Positions 1-8,275 of a DNA stretch of 42,293 bases are shown here, one piece after another (the stretch's first letter is position 1; the number at the start of each line of letters is the position of its first letter). The DNA comes from Nitrososphaerota archaeon. Its GTDB lineage: Archaea; Thermoproteota; Nitrososphaeria; Nitrososphaerales; Nitrosopumilaceae. Made by a program: the position numbers and the translations under genes. The stretch lies in the NCBI GenBank assembly GCA_022562615.1, contig JADFOW010000005.1, positions 1-42,293 of the forward strand, written 5' to 3'. Under the pieces are notes generated by a model. It saw only the letters and a list, made by a program, of their open reading frames with translations, was not told the origin of the DNA and ran no database searches.

Positions 1-81
1 AACGTGGTTGGGCTAAAACATAATCCTACTATAGATTATGAAAATGATCCGAGTCTATATGGATTCGTTCTTAGTCAGTAA
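1..81 (+). CDS. C-terminal end of a truncated gene
   Basis: Frame 1 is open from the first base to a TAA at 79-81 and encodes 26 residues ending GFVLSQ. The composition is protein-like but too short to assign to a family. The 5' part lies outside the window. It could also be a chance open frame, so confidence is modest. Confidence 0.4.
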   Translation, partial: NVVGLKHNPTIDYENDPSLYGFVLSQ

Positions 82-121
82 AAAATAGGAAGTCATTTCT
101 CCTGGTGATTTACCTGTCTAA

Positions 122-337
122 CTAATTTCCATTCTTCCAAATTGTTGGAATATTTTCTATTTGCTCAATAACCTCAAAGGCCCTTTGAATCCTTCCATTA
201 CGTATAGACACGTAGAAATCGTATCCCAAGATCCTGGATTCTAAATTCAGTTCCCTTTCCCTTGTCAAAACCTTTCCTTCTTTTTTACTTCGTTCTCCCA
301 CGCACAAAAATCCCGCAATAACCAGCGTTATGATCAT
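122..337 (-). CDS. Small hypothetical protein with hydrophobic N-terminus
   Basis: The track lists a 138-aa ORF to 538, but its upstream part lies antisense to the 5' end of the CFI-box gene, including that gene's signal peptide. The internal ATG at 335-337 gives a 71-aa product starting MIITLVIAGFLCVG, a plausible short signal or membrane segment, followed by a charged soluble tail. No family is recognised. It is divergent from the CFI-box gene at 414 with a 76-nt gap. It may be a real small exported protein or a shadow. Confidence 0.35.
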   Translation of the reverse strand: MIITLVIAGFLCVGERSKKEGKVLTRERELNLESRILGYDFYVSIRNGRIQRAFEVIEQIENIPTIWKNGN

Positions 338-413
338 ACTCTGAAAAGTTTGGAATTGTTTAAGATTATGATTTTTAAAAAAGATAAGTAAGATATTACA
401 AATAAAAAGTGAA

Positions 414-923
414 TTGGGCAAAAGAGTAATAATTTTTTCATCAATATTATTTTCAGTAATTTTTCTTTTTTCGATTAATTTTGGTGAGGCATCTGCACAA
501 GGGGATGAGAATAAAGCATTCGAGGGGTTGGAGGGCATTGATCAAGCATATCGAGAAAATTGTGTAATAGCTACTGCATCATATGGCTCCCCAATGGCAA
601 AAGAAGTTCAGATGTTGCGTGAAATTAGGGATAATCAATTGCTTCAAACACAATCAGGGTCTGCATTTATGAGCGGGTTTAACACAGTTTACTATTCATT
701 TGCACCAACTATAGCCCAGTGGGAGCAGGAAAACCCTGCCTTCAAAGAAATTGTAAAGACCACAATTACTCCTCTAATTACAAGCCTTTCTCTTTTGAAT
801 CATGTAAGTATGGATTCAGAAGCTGAGGTTTTGGGCTATGGAATAAGTTTGATTTTATTCAATTTTGGAATGTATTTTGCAATACCTGCAACAGTTGTAT
901 GGCAGATCAAAAAACGAATCTAA
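414..923 (+). CDS. CFI-box-CTERM domain secreted protein
   Basis: The 169-aa product starts with TTG. Residues 1-28 are a signal peptide (hydrophobic FSSILFSVIFLFSI, then ASAQ). Residues 50-125 match the CFI-box-CTERM domain pattern: CVIATASYGSPMAKEV, then LREIRDNQLL, then a YYSFAPTIAQ block. The canonical start of this box is CFIATAAYGS, so this copy is slightly diverged. A hydrophobic segment at about residues 141-163 (LGYGISLILFNFGMYFAIPA) can anchor the C-terminus, and the protein ends in the basic tail KKRI. The domain is found on many bacterial and archaeal surface proteins. Its biochemical role is not established, so none is assigned. The neighbours give no clear pathway. Confidence 0.7.
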   Translation: MGKRVIIFSSILFSVIFLFSINFGEASAQGDENKAFEGLEGIDQAYRENCVIATASYGSPMAKEVQMLREIRDNQLLQTQSGSAFMSGFNTVYYSFAPTIAQWEQENPAFKEIVKTTITPLITSLSLLNHVSMDSEAEVLGYGISLILFNFGMYFAIPATVVWQIKKRI

Positions 924-937
924 TCTTTTTTTAAATT

Positions 938-960
938 CTCATCCTTCCCAAAAAATAATT
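938..960. repeat. 23-bp direct repeat, copy 1
   Basis: This block begins ctcatccttccc and ends aaaaaataatt. It is identical to 1447-1469. A shortened relative, ctcatcccagaaaataatt, is at 13724-13742. Copy 1 lies in the short gap after the CFI-box gene and upstream of the Cache gene. Confidence 0.8.
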
Positions 961-999
961 TCGAAACAGATAAAAGTTCACCTAAAATACTTTGAAAAA

Positions 1000-1392
1000 A
1001 TGGCGGAGATAGACAATCTAGAGAAGGTACAAAAGATGGTCTTAAAGGCAATAAATCTATATGATGAAATAGGAACAAAATCTTTTGAACAGTTCGATAC
1101 AAGTCCAAAATTCCACGATGGCGCGCTTTATGTTTACGTGATAAGAGCAGATGATGCGCGAATGATGGTGCATGTGGATAAGTCTCTAATTGGAAAAAAT
1201 GTCCATGACCTAATCGATGTTGATGGAATTAACCTTGGAGAGTTATTCATTAAGGGAGCGACAGAAAGCGGCGCATGGGTATCTTACAAATTCAAACACC
1301 CAGTAAACCAAGAAATTCTTCCAAAAAAAGCATGGGTTATAAAACATGATGGTTTTGTCTTTGGAAGTGGGACTTACCTTCAAGAAAATTGA
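1000..1392 (+). CDS. Cache-domain (sCache_2-like) sensor protein
   Basis: The track starts this ORF at 865, inside the CFI-box gene and across the 23-bp repeat. The ATG at 1000 (MAEIDNLEKVQKMVLK) is the better start and gives 130 aa. The body fits a single Cache domain of type 2: a helix, then ALYVYVIRADDARMMVHVD, then GAWVSYKFKHP, then the closing KKAWVIKHDGFVFGSGTY strands. There is no signal peptide or transmembrane segment and no kinase or methyl-accepting domain, so it would be a free-standing small-molecule-binding domain in the cytoplasm. Ligand unknown. It is bracketed by the two 23-bp repeat copies. Confidence 0.65.
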   Translation: MAEIDNLEKVQKMVLKAINLYDEIGTKSFEQFDTSPKFHDGALYVYVIRADDARMMVHVDKSLIGKNVHDLIDVDGINLGELFIKGATESGAWVSYKFKHPVNQEILPKKAWVIKHDGFVFGSGTYLQEN

Positions 1393-1446
1393 TGATACAA
1401 TAATCCAAAAAAAGAATAAAACCTTTCTTCTCTTCTTTTTTCAATG

Positions 1447-1469
1447 CTCATCCTTCCCAAAAAATAATT
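1447..1469. repeat. 23-bp direct repeat, copy 2
   Basis: Exact copy of 938-960, lying 55 nt after the stop of the Cache gene. The two copies bracket that gene, with 486 nt between them. Confidence 0.8.
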
Positions 1470-1512
1470 CATAATCCTATACAAGATTAAAGATATTCAA
1501 ACTAAATTAATC

Positions 1513-1791
1513 TCAATTAGAATCTGCATATTCCTTAACCTTTTTAGCAAAATCTGTCAAATCATTAAAGACCAATTTGACTCCAGATAGTTCACATTGT
1601 TTTTTCAGGTCATCGTCACCTGTTAATATCACTAGGTTCTCCTCATTTGCAAATATTGCTACTGTTGAATCATCTGAGCCTTTTGGAGGGCAGTTTTCAT
1701 CTCCAATTTTTCTATACTTTATATCAAAAACATCAAGATATCTTCCAAGACCTAACACATTTTCATCTAATAGAAACTCGATGTCTGACAA
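1513..1791 (-). CDS. PIN-like (DUF5615/Mut7-C type) protein
   Basis: This 92-aa protein has the layout of the small PIN-like nuclease families. An N-terminal strand carries acidic residues (FLLDENV, residues 6-12). GSDDSTVAIFANEENLVILTGDDDL (about 38-62) supplies the middle and second acidic clusters. The conserved Asp and Glu residues are those that would bind metal in a PIN-like RNase. No antitoxin gene is recognisable next to it, so a toxin role is not supported. It is transcribed alone, converging on the Cache gene. Confidence 0.6.
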   Translation of the reverse strand: MSDIEFLLDENVLGLGRYLDVFDIKYRKIGDENCPPKGSDDSTVAIFANEENLVILTGDDDLKKQCELSGVKLVFNDLTDFAKKVKEYADSN

Positions 1792-1887
1792 CTGAGTATT
1801 TTTGAGGCCTTTTGAATTAAAATCTAACTATAATTTTTTGAAAAATAATTTGAAGGTGTATAAGGAACCAACTCTTGAAGAGAAAAA

Positions 1888-2190
1888 ATGTCGAGAAAGG
1901 GTAATTGGACTGAAAAAGATGAAGCTACCATTAAGGCAATCACGGTAAACATGATAAATCAAAAACAAATGTTTAGAGATCTTGGGGAAACCAGTGAATT
2001 ACATGATTCATTTGATGTTCAAAATTCCAGAGAATACGTCCTAGGTCTTTTCACAGGAATAGTAATCAATCTTTTTGCAAACTATTGGGTAGGCGAACAC
2101 GAAGCAGGCTTGTTGCCTGAAGATTTGAATTATCTTTATCATAAAATTGCCTTATTTCATGACATGATTGTTGAAGGATTATTTGAATAA
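1888..2190 (+). CDS. Hypothetical protein, 100 aa
   Basis: Not recognised. The N-terminus is charged (MSRKGNWTEKDEATIK). A central hydrophobic stretch, YVLGLFTGIVINLFANYWVG (about residues 50-69), could be an amphipathic or membrane-associated helix. The C-terminus is acidic and helical. The ATG is the first in the frame and codon use matches the neighbours. It is divergent from the PIN-like gene with a 96-nt gap that must hold both promoters. Confidence 0.6.
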   Translation: MSRKGNWTEKDEATIKAITVNMINQKQMFRDLGETSELHDSFDVQNSREYVLGLFTGIVINLFANYWVGEHEAGLLPEDLNYLYHKIALFHDMIVEGLFE

Positions 2191-2319
2191 CTCTTTATTT
2201 TATCTCAGAAAATTCGATGATTATTGAAACAATTTTTGTGCTTGGACCCATTATCCTACGTGCCATGCTACTGAATATTGATTCATTAGAAAAATATATG
2301 TCAATTAAGTAACAAGTTT

Positions 2320-2553
2320 ATGTCTGAAAAAATAACTCCTGACGATCGTGAACGTGTTACTCTATTACGACTAATTACAAACTCAAAGCAGGAATTCAAT
2401 AAACTTTCACTAGCACAATTGAAAAGATTAGAAAACCTAGTTGAAAAAAAAGATTATAGCCACAATAAAAAAGCACATAAATCCAAATTAAAACTTTTGA
2501 GAAAAATTAACGTAAGACTTTACGAGTTAGAGGAAGGAAGATCTATTCTTTAG
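2320..2553 (+). CDS. Small basic helical protein, 77 aa
   Basis: Not recognised. The sequence is almost entirely predicted helix and strongly charged (DDRERVTLLRLI, then KKDYSHNKKAHKSKLKLLRK), with no Cys and no membrane segment. Such small basic helical proteins can bind nucleic acid, but nothing specific shows it here. It begins at ATG 2320 and ends 48 nt before the yyaL-like gene in the same direction, so co-transcription is possible. Confidence 0.55.
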   Translation: MSEKITPDDRERVTLLRLITNSKQEFNKLSLAQLKRLENLVEKKDYSHNKKAHKSKLKLLRKINVRLYELEEGRSIL

Positions 2554-2601
2554 ATTTAAGATTTCAATTAGATACAAATAGTAAAAAGAATATGTTGTAG
2601 C

Positions 2602-4632
2602 GTGACCAAAAACCAACTTGCAAATGAGACTAGTCCCTACTTACTTCAACATGCAGATAATCCTGTTCATTGGTTTGCATGGAATAATGATGCACTAAAG
2701 AGAGCACGGGATGAAAACAAACCAATTTTTCTTAGTATTGGTTATAGTGCGTGCCATTGGTGTCATGTGATGGCTCACGAGTCATTTGAAAATGACGATG
2801 TTGCCAAATTTATGAATGAAAATTTTGTAAACATTAAGGTAGATAGAGAAGAGCGACCTGATATTGATGATATTTACCAAAAAGTTTGCCAAATATCTAC
2901 CGGACAAGGAGGTTGGCCTCTGAGCATTTTTCTAACACCGCATCAAAAACCATTCTATGTAGGAACATATTTTCCTGTTTTGGATTCTTATGGTCGTCCT
3001 GGATTTGGAAGTATCATTCGACAGTTATCACAAGCATGGAAAGAAAAACCAAAAGATATTGAAAAAACGGCAAACAATTTCCTAGAGGCACTACAAAAAA
3101 CAGAGAAAATCAAAGTTCCAACAAAATTAGAAAGACCCTTGCTAGATGAAGCAGCTATGAACTTATTTCAAATGGGTGATTTCTCTTATGGTGGATTTGG
3201 TGGGGCCCCAAAATTTCCAAATGCTGCCAATATTTCTTTTTTGTTTAGGTATGCAAAACTTTCAGGACTCTCAAAATTCAACGAATTGGCCCTAAAAACC
3301 CTAAACAAAATGGCAAAGGGAGGGATTTTTGATCAAATCGGTGGAGGATTTCATAGGTATTCTACCGATGTAAAATGGCTGGTGCCACATTTTGAGAAGA
3401 TGCTTTATGATAACGCATTGATTCCAGTAAATTATTCTGAGGCTTATCAGATAACAAAGGATCCCTTTTACCTTGACATTCTCAGAAAAACCCTAGATTT
3501 TGTTTCCCGTGAAATGACTTCTTCTGAAGGAGGATTCCTTTCAGCATATGATGCTGATTCTGAAGGTGAGGAAGGAAAATTTTATGTTTGGAGTAAAAAT
3601 GAAATTAAAAATATTCTCGGAGATGATGCAGAATTATTCTGCCTATATTATGATGTAACTGATGGGGGAAACTGGGAAGGAGAAAATATTTTATGTAATA
3701 ATATTAACATCTCCACCGTAGCATTTAATTTTGGAACAACAGAGGACAAAGTTAAAGAAATTATATCTTCTTGTTCTAAAAAACTACTAGATGTTCGTTC
3801 TAAACGTGTTTCTCCAGGTTTAGATGACAAAATTCTCACATCTTGGAATGCTTTAATGGTTACAGCCTTTGCCAAAGGGTATCGTGTTACTGGGGATGTA
3901 AATTATCTTAATGCTGCAAAAAACTGTATTACATTTATTGAAAAAAATCTTTTTGTTGATGGTAAATTGTTGAGAACTTATAAAAATGGCACCGCAAAAA
4001 TCGATGGATATCTAGAAGATTATTCATATTTTGTAAATGCCTTGCTTGATGTTTTTGAGATTTATCCTGATTCAAAATATCTAAACCTTGCATCACAATT
4101 AGGACATCATCTAGTTGATCACTTTTGGGACGAAGAACACGACTCCTTTTTTATGACTTCTGACACTCATGAAACCCTAATCATTAGGCCAAAGAGCAAC
4201 TATGATTTGTCTTTACCCTCGGGAAATTCAGTTTCATGTTTTATAATGCTTAGATTGTTTCATCTTACTCAAGAACACAAATTCTTGGAAATTTCTACAA
4301 AAATTATGGAATCTCAGGCACAAATGGCTGCCGAAAATCCATTTGGATTTGGATTTTTGCTAAACACCATTTACATGTATTTACAAAAACCTCTTGAGAT
4401 TACAATCCTAAACGACGCTAACAAAGAAATTACCGATTTTTTGACAAAATCATTTCTACCAGAGTCTATTTTGGTTTCAATAAACAATTCAAATCAATTG
4501 GAGGCCTTGTCTAATTATCCATTTTTTGCTGGAAAAAATTTTGATTTTAATACAACTAATGTTTTTGTTTGCAAAGATTTTACTTGTTCATTACCTCTTC
4601 AAACAGTCGAGGATATAAAAAAAGTATTATAA
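2602..4632 (+). CDS. yyaL: Thioredoxin-fold protein of the YyaL/DUF255 (SPATA20) family
   Basis: The 676-aa product starts with GTG ([20 protein letters not shown]). The N-terminal 170 residues are the DUF255 thioredoxin-like domain, with the family signature [15 protein letters not shown] holding the CxxC pair C51/C54 and the downstream REERPDID and [11 protein letters not shown] blocks. The remainder (about 180-676) is the alpha/alpha-barrel similar to N-acylglucosamine 2-epimerase, with [24 protein letters not shown] and SLPSGNS. Full length for the family. The family is widespread, but its substrate is not settled; a redox or sugar-related role is only inferred. It is the last gene of its short + strand run. 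Confidence 0.9.
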   Translation: MTKNQLANETSPYLLQHADNPVHWFAWNNDALKRARDENKPIFLSIGYSACHWCHVMAHESFENDDVAKFMNENFVNIKVDREERPDIDDIYQKVCQISTGQGGWPLSIFLTPHQKPFYVGTYFPVLDSYGRPGFGSIIRQLSQAWKEKPKDIEKTANNFLEALQKTEKIKVPTKLERPLLDEAAMNLFQMGDFSYGGFGGAPKFPNAANISFLFRYAKLSGLSKFNELALKTLNKMAKGGIFDQIGGGFHRYSTDVKWLVPHFEKMLYDNALIPVNYSEAYQITKDPFYLDILRKTLDFVSREMTSSEGGFLSAYDADSEGEEGKFYVWSKNEIKNILGDDAELFCLYYDVTDGGNWEGENILCNNINISTVAFNFGTTEDKVKEIISSCSKKLLDVRSKRVSPGLDDKILTSWNALMVTAFAKGYRVTGDVNYLNAAKNCITFIEKNLFVDGKLLRTYKNGTAKIDGYLEDYSYFVNALLDVFEIYPDSKYLNLASQLGHHLVDHFWDEEHDSFFMTSDTHETLIIRPKSNYDLSLPSGNSVSCFIMLRLFHLTQEHKFLEISTKIMESQAQMAAENPFGFGFLLNTIYMYLQKPLEITILNDANKEITDFLTKSFLPESILVSINNSNQLEALSNYPFFAGKNFDFNTTNVFVCKDFTCSLPLQTVEDIKKVL

Positions 4633-4647
4633 CAATTCTAAAATTCA

Positions 4648-4968
4648 TTAAACTTTTCTCAAATCAATATTTAATACATCACCAACTTGAGGTCTTCCAA
4701 TATGTTCGTATCTCTTTTTTGGCATGGACATTGTAATTTGAGTTTGTTGATAGCTTTTCATCCTTATTGTAGGTTGAGCTTGAAGAATTGCCTCTAATAG
4801 AGGCATAACCTGCTCCTTTGTTTCAGAGTCTAGTTTTTTGGAAACATTTTCAATAATCATCTGCTTTTGAGAGATAGGTTCGGTTGTTACATTTTCAATT
4901 AATGTCATTTGTATCATTAAACCATTATCCACAATTTGTGATATTTTGAATTCATTTGTATCTGACAA
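4648..4968 (-). CDS. Conserved-looking hypothetical protein, 106 aa
   Basis: Not assigned. The protein alternates short strands and helices and ends with a basic region: MSMPKKRYEHIGRPQVGDVLNIDL looks like a beta-rich C-terminal module. No Cys and no membrane segment. It converges on the yyaL-like gene with a 15-nt gap. The ATG at 4968 is the only sensible start. It sits downstream of the 36-aa membrane ORF on the same strand, 31 nt away. Confidence 0.6.
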   Translation of the reverse strand: MSDTNEFKISQIVDNGLMIQMTLIENVTTEPISQKQMIIENVSKKLDSETKEQVMPLLEAILQAQPTIRMKSYQQTQITMSMPKKRYEHIGRPQVGDVLNIDLRKV

Positions 4969-4999
4969 TAAATTGATAGACTATCCTTGTGATTTATCT

Positions 5000-5110
5000 T
5001 TACCGTAGGGCAAAAAATAATGAAACAAATGCTATAGCTACACATCCTGATACCCCTAACCCAAAAATGATTTTGCTTCCGTCTATCTTCACAGCATTTG
5101 TAATTCTCAA
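5000..5110 (-). CDS. Candidate 36-aa single-span membrane peptide
   Basis: Not in the ORF track. Reading the minus strand from TTG 5110-5108 gives 36 aa: a short polar N-terminus with NAVKIDGSK, then one uninterrupted hydrophobic span (IIFGLGVSGCVAIAFVSLFF, residues 14-33), then a terminal Arg. A GTG seven codons in could also be the start. One clean transmembrane helix with a basic flank argues for a real small membrane protein, but length alone gives little statistical support. Confidence 0.4.
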   Translation of the reverse strand: MRITNAVKIDGSKIIFGLGVSGCVAIAFVSLFFALR

Positions 5111-5293
5111 TTCAAATTAAATTGTATCCATGGTTTCCCAATTTTTTTAGTCATCTAACCATTCATTTTCAAGTGTTTTGGTACAAAATTGATTCTTCTG
5201 TATGTCTAAAACTAGGCAAATTTCTTTCAAAGATCCGCAAAAGCAACCATGCCCCTAAAACTGTGAATTTTCATGTGGATATTCCCCAAAATG

Positions 5294-5632
5294 TTATTTA
5301 GACTTGAGCTCAGTTTTTGATTCGGTATTTCTTTCTTTTTCAAGGGTGAGTTTGGGGGGATCAATTAATGATTTTTTGATTAATGCGGCACGTTTTTTTA
5401 GAATCTGATTAAATTCATTCATGTCCTCTAATCCTGGTGTTTGTTGTTGATTTTGATATGCTTGCAAGAATCCAGAGTAAACGCAGCCCACAATTATTCC
5501 AAACGCGGTATCTGAGACCGATTCAATTTCAGGAAAGTAATTTTCTGCGATTTGCTTGTATGATTGAGATTCACTAATGTAATAATCGATTAAACCTTCT
5601 ATGAATTCCCTGTTCTCTTTTGAGATTGTCAT
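5294..5632 (-). CDS. Hypothetical helical protein, 112 aa
   Basis: Not recognised. Residues 1-60 are helical with a mildly hydrophobic centre (DTAFGIIVGCVYSGFLQAYQ). Residues 70-112 form a charged tail (KKRAALIKKSL, ending in a Lys/Glu-rich run). It starts at ATG 5632 and is divergent from the gene at 5701, with only 68 nt for both promoters. Confidence 0.6.
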   Translation of the reverse strand: MTISKENREFIEGLIDYYISESQSYKQIAENYFPEIESVSDTAFGIIVGCVYSGFLQAYQNQQQTPGLEDMNEFNQILKKRAALIKKSLIDPPKLTLEKERNTESKTELKSK

Positions 5633-5700
5633 TATTTTACTTCCTTTTTTGTTTATTTAACTATCACAAGTAAATTGTTATTTATTCATGAACTATTGTT

Positions 5701-6162
5701 TTGTTGTTGTGGAAATTAGATTTAGACGAAGAATATTTTAGAATTTTTGATTCAAAAAAACTAATTGCGGGATATTTTGATCCTGACTATGGAGACCTTT
5801 ATCCAAAGGAAAACTCGGAAGAAATTATTTCTCAAATGTTGAAAAATCATGATAAAATAACGGGGGGATTTATTATGGTACCAATGGTAAAATTTGGATT
5901 GTTTGATTCTGATTTAAAAACTGACCTTGATAAAGTAGAGACTCAAGTCAATTCGGTTCTGGATAGATTGAAAAGATGGAGGAAATTTCTTTCAAAAACT
6001 AATATCAAAATTCATTACGTAAGAATATCTCATACAGATCAAGATATGCTTACTATTACATTTCCATTCAAATTTTCCAAAGCGACTCCATTGGATAAAA
6101 AAGAAATGATTGTAGAAATGGCTCCTACCTTGGATTTGTTGCAGAAATTAAATTTGTTATAA
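5701..6162 (+). CDS. Hypothetical protein, 153 aa
   Basis: Not recognised. It starts with TTG (MLLWKLDLDEEYFRIFDSKK). The sequence is globular and soluble, mixed alpha/beta, with a central helix QVNSVLDRLKRWRKFLSK and a C-terminal helix MVEMAPTLDLLQKL. It overlaps the 3' end of the opposite-strand FxLYD gene by 38 bp, tail to tail. Confidence 0.6.
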   Translation: MLLWKLDLDEEYFRIFDSKKLIAGYFDPDYGDLYPKENSEEIISQMLKNHDKITGGFIMVPMVKFGLFDSDLKTDLDKVETQVNSVLDRLKRWRKFLSKTNIKIHYVRISHTDQDMLTITFPFKFSKATPLDKKEMIVEMAPTLDLLQKLNLL

Positions 6163-6883
6163 TCCTGTTAGAACATCTAGTGATTATAATGTATGTTGAA
6201 ACTGAACCTGCAAGTAAAAACAATGATCCAAATGGGAATTCCGGAACTGCAGCATATTCTTCTGATTCTGCAACTATAGTATAATCAGTTATTTTTGGAA
6301 TTTGATTCTTGTCTAACACAGATACTACAAAAAACATGTTATCTTTTGAACCCAAATAGTCTGGTTCTGGATAGATTCTAGACACAGCTGCAACATTTCC
6401 ATCTCTATCATATAGAGTGACAACTACAGCTACAGTGTTTGCAGTGCTATCTCCGTTGTTTTCTACAATTCCAGAAATTATTAGATTGTTGTGACTATCC
6501 ATTGATAGTTCCGAATATGTAATGTCGATTACCTGACCCTTTGGTTTGCTTATCGAGTAATACACCTCTAATGAGTATGATTTAATTTGTTCCGGTTTAA
6601 TTTGGGTAAAAATAAAATCAAATGGTCCTTTCATTTCTGGCATTATTGTATTGACTAGAGTTCTGGTTTCTTTGGTTAAAACAACATTGTTGTGTTCATC
6701 ATATAGAGTTACAAACACCTCAACTTGGGTTAGGGGTGATTTTAGGTTATTTTGAATTTCCCCTATTACATGAAATGTTCCATCATCTCCAATGTAATGC
6801 TGATCATTTTGTATAGTTACTTCTGCAAATGCTACTGGGATTACAATTGATAATACAAATAATGTTATGAAATATTTTTTCAC
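6125..6883 (-). CDS. Secreted FxLYD-domain protein with PEF-type C-terminal anchor
   Basis: 252 aa. Residues 1-20 are a signal peptide (MKKYFITLFVLSIVIPVAFA). Two FxLYD-type beta domains follow: about 22-110 with VEVFVTLYDEHNNVV, and about 125-205 with VAVVVTLYDRDGNVA. Each carries the LYD core that names the family. The C-terminus has PEFPFG followed by a hydrophobic span (SLFLLAGSVSTYIII) and a basic stop, resembling thaumarchaeal PEFG-type sorting tails, though the P after PEF makes the motif imperfect. It is likely displayed on the cell surface. Ligand unknown. The first ATG gives a complete signal peptide, supporting the start. Confidence 0.75.
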   Translation of the reverse strand: MKKYFITLFVLSIVIPVAFAEVTIQNDQHYIGDDGTFHVIGEIQNNLKSPLTQVEVFVTLYDEHNNVVLTKETRTLVNTIMPEMKGPFDFIFTQIKPEQIKSYSLEVYYSISKPKGQVIDITYSELSMDSHNNLIISGIVENNGDSTANTVAVVVTLYDRDGNVAAVSRIYPEPDYLGSKDNMFFVVSVLDKNQIPKITDYTIVAESEEYAAVPEFPFGSLFLLAGSVSTYIIITRCSNRIITNLISATNPR

Positions 6884-6992
6884 ATTTTTTTTGATATCTG
6901 ATCTTTAAAGAAGTTTATGGTATTGAGATGTTTGTTCTTTTATTATGTGACTTATAATTGAGATATGATTTATTCACAAATCAACCTTGTTT

Positions 6993-7337
6993 ATGCTGAA
7001 AATATTTGAAATTAAAAAATTAAATACTTCTCAGAAAATTATTCTCAATATGTTACAACAAAAGCAAATAGATGGTGCTCTCACTTTTGATTCTTTACAA
7101 TGGTTACCTATACCTGTAAATGATCCAAAAGGCTTGGCGCACTTGGTTGGCAAACTAGAAAAGTATTCTAAGGGTAAAAGAATACTTAGTATATCTGATA
7201 ATTCTGAACTTGAGTTCAAAGATTCAACGAGAGAACCATGCGTAATTGTTTTCAAAAGAGGCTCACTTGTAGCATATGAAAATGGATCTCTGTTTTATAA
7301 GGATGAGGATGTCTTATCTATCAATCCAAATATTTGA
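6993..7337 (+). CDS. Hypothetical protein, 114 aa
   Basis: Not recognised. The track starts two codons earlier at a TTG; the ATG at 6993 (MLKIFEIKKLNTSQK) is preferred. The product is small and soluble with a helical N-terminus and a beta-rich C-terminal half (PCVIVFKRGSLVAYENGSLFYKDEDV). It is divergent from the FxLYD gene. No membrane segment, Cys pair or known motif is visible. Confidence 0.55.
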   Translation: MLKIFEIKKLNTSQKIILNMLQQKQIDGALTFDSLQWLPIPVNDPKGLAHLVGKLEKYSKGKRILSISDNSELEFKDSTREPCVIVFKRGSLVAYENGSLFYKDEDVLSINPNI

Positions 7338-7425
7338 AAACGATCTCAGAATTATATTTTTTAATCAATGTTTTATTACCTTTTTACATAAACAAAAGGT
7401 CATACAAAAAATACTGATAAGGAAA

Positions 7426-7920
7426 TTATGGCTTCAAACCTGTTTTAGCTGAATAGTATTCTACTAGTCCTGTCATTTCATATTCTAGAGCTTGCTGATA
7501 CTGTGAATCTGATCTAACCTTGAAGGATTCATCACCTGTCCTCATCCACTCTATGTACTGCTTATCGCTGTCTAATTGCGTCTGAGAAGACAACTTTAAC
7601 AAATCTACTGCCGACTGAAAGGTCTTTGGTGGTACTAATTTATCATATTGAGAAATAATTTCTTCAAACTTCTCGACGTGTTTTTCATAGTATTGGAACA
7701 ACTCATCTTTGGTTATGGATCCCTCTTCCCACTGTGCTTTTTCTGAATAAAATTGATTCTGTAATTCTTTAACGTCTGTTTGAATTTTTTCTAGTTCATT
7801 TCCAAATATGAATCCTTTTTGCCTTGTTTGCTCTGCAGAATAGTTATAGCTTACAATCCCTGTGATTATCACTACCACAATTACTAAAATAATAATATTT
7901 TGTTTCTTTTTCTTTTTCAA
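7426..7920 (-). CDS. Membrane-anchored helical protein, 164 aa
   Basis: The N-terminus is MKKKKKQ followed by one hydrophobic span (IIILVIVVVIITGIVSY, residues 9-25): an uncleaved anchor with a positively charged cytoplasmic end. The rest is an extracytoplasmic, highly charged helical domain (KIQTDVKELQNQFYSEKAQWEEG, then YYEKHVEKFEEIISQYDKLVPP), probably a helical bundle. No family is recognised. It converges on the gene at 6993-7337. Confidence 0.6.
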   Translation of the reverse strand: MKKKKKQNIIILVIVVVIITGIVSYNYSAEQTRQKGFIFGNELEKIQTDVKELQNQFYSEKAQWEEGSITKDELFQYYEKHVEKFEEIISQYDKLVPPKTFQSAVDLLKLSSQTQLDSDKQYIEWMRTGDESFKVRSDSQYQQALEYEMTGLVEYYSAKTGLKP

Positions 7921-8151
7921 AACTAATCGGTAATAAATAAAGATTAACGTGATATTAAATTACTTTTTGAAGCCAACACAGGCACAAAATTTTAAGAAAT
8001 GTTGCTTTCCTTTGATACTTTACTGTAATCAAAAGTTGACAAAATAAAATTCCAAAGAATATTCTTTTTTACTTTCCAAAAAGTAATTCAGTCCAGCAAG
8101 GGGAACGGTAGTTTTGGTTCAATCTCTATATTTTTCAAAAAATAATTTGTA

Positions 8152-8220
8152 AAGAACCGATGTTTCGTCAACTCTCTTTATACTTTTAATTCATCAAGAA
8201 TTTTTGAAATATTGGTTCTT
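8152..8220 (+). ncRNA. Candidate long RNA hairpin
   Basis: The arm aagaaccgatgtttc (8152-8166) pairs with gaaatattggttctt (8206-8220): 15 pairs, two of them G-U if transcribed from the + strand but A-C mismatches if from the - strand. The loop is about 39 nt. A TATA-like tctctatattt at about 8124-8133 lies roughly 22-28 nt upstream of the first arm, where an archaeal promoter for a start near 8152 would be. It sits in a 730-nt stretch without a large gene. Confidence 0.4.
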
Positions 8221-8275
8221 CGAGAATGGTTCTACATTAGTTTTTCATTTAATTCCATTCGATGATAAAAATTAA

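Noticed and set aside
122-538. Full 138-aa minus-strand ORF from the track
   Set aside because: Its first half is antisense to the signal peptide of the better-supported CFI-box gene; only the part from the internal ATG at 337 was kept, at low confidence.
2195-2266. 23-aa minus-strand read MARRIMGPSTKIVSIIIEFS with EIK
   Set aside because: Protein-like composition, but very short and with no other support; the frame is open further upstream but without a usable start.
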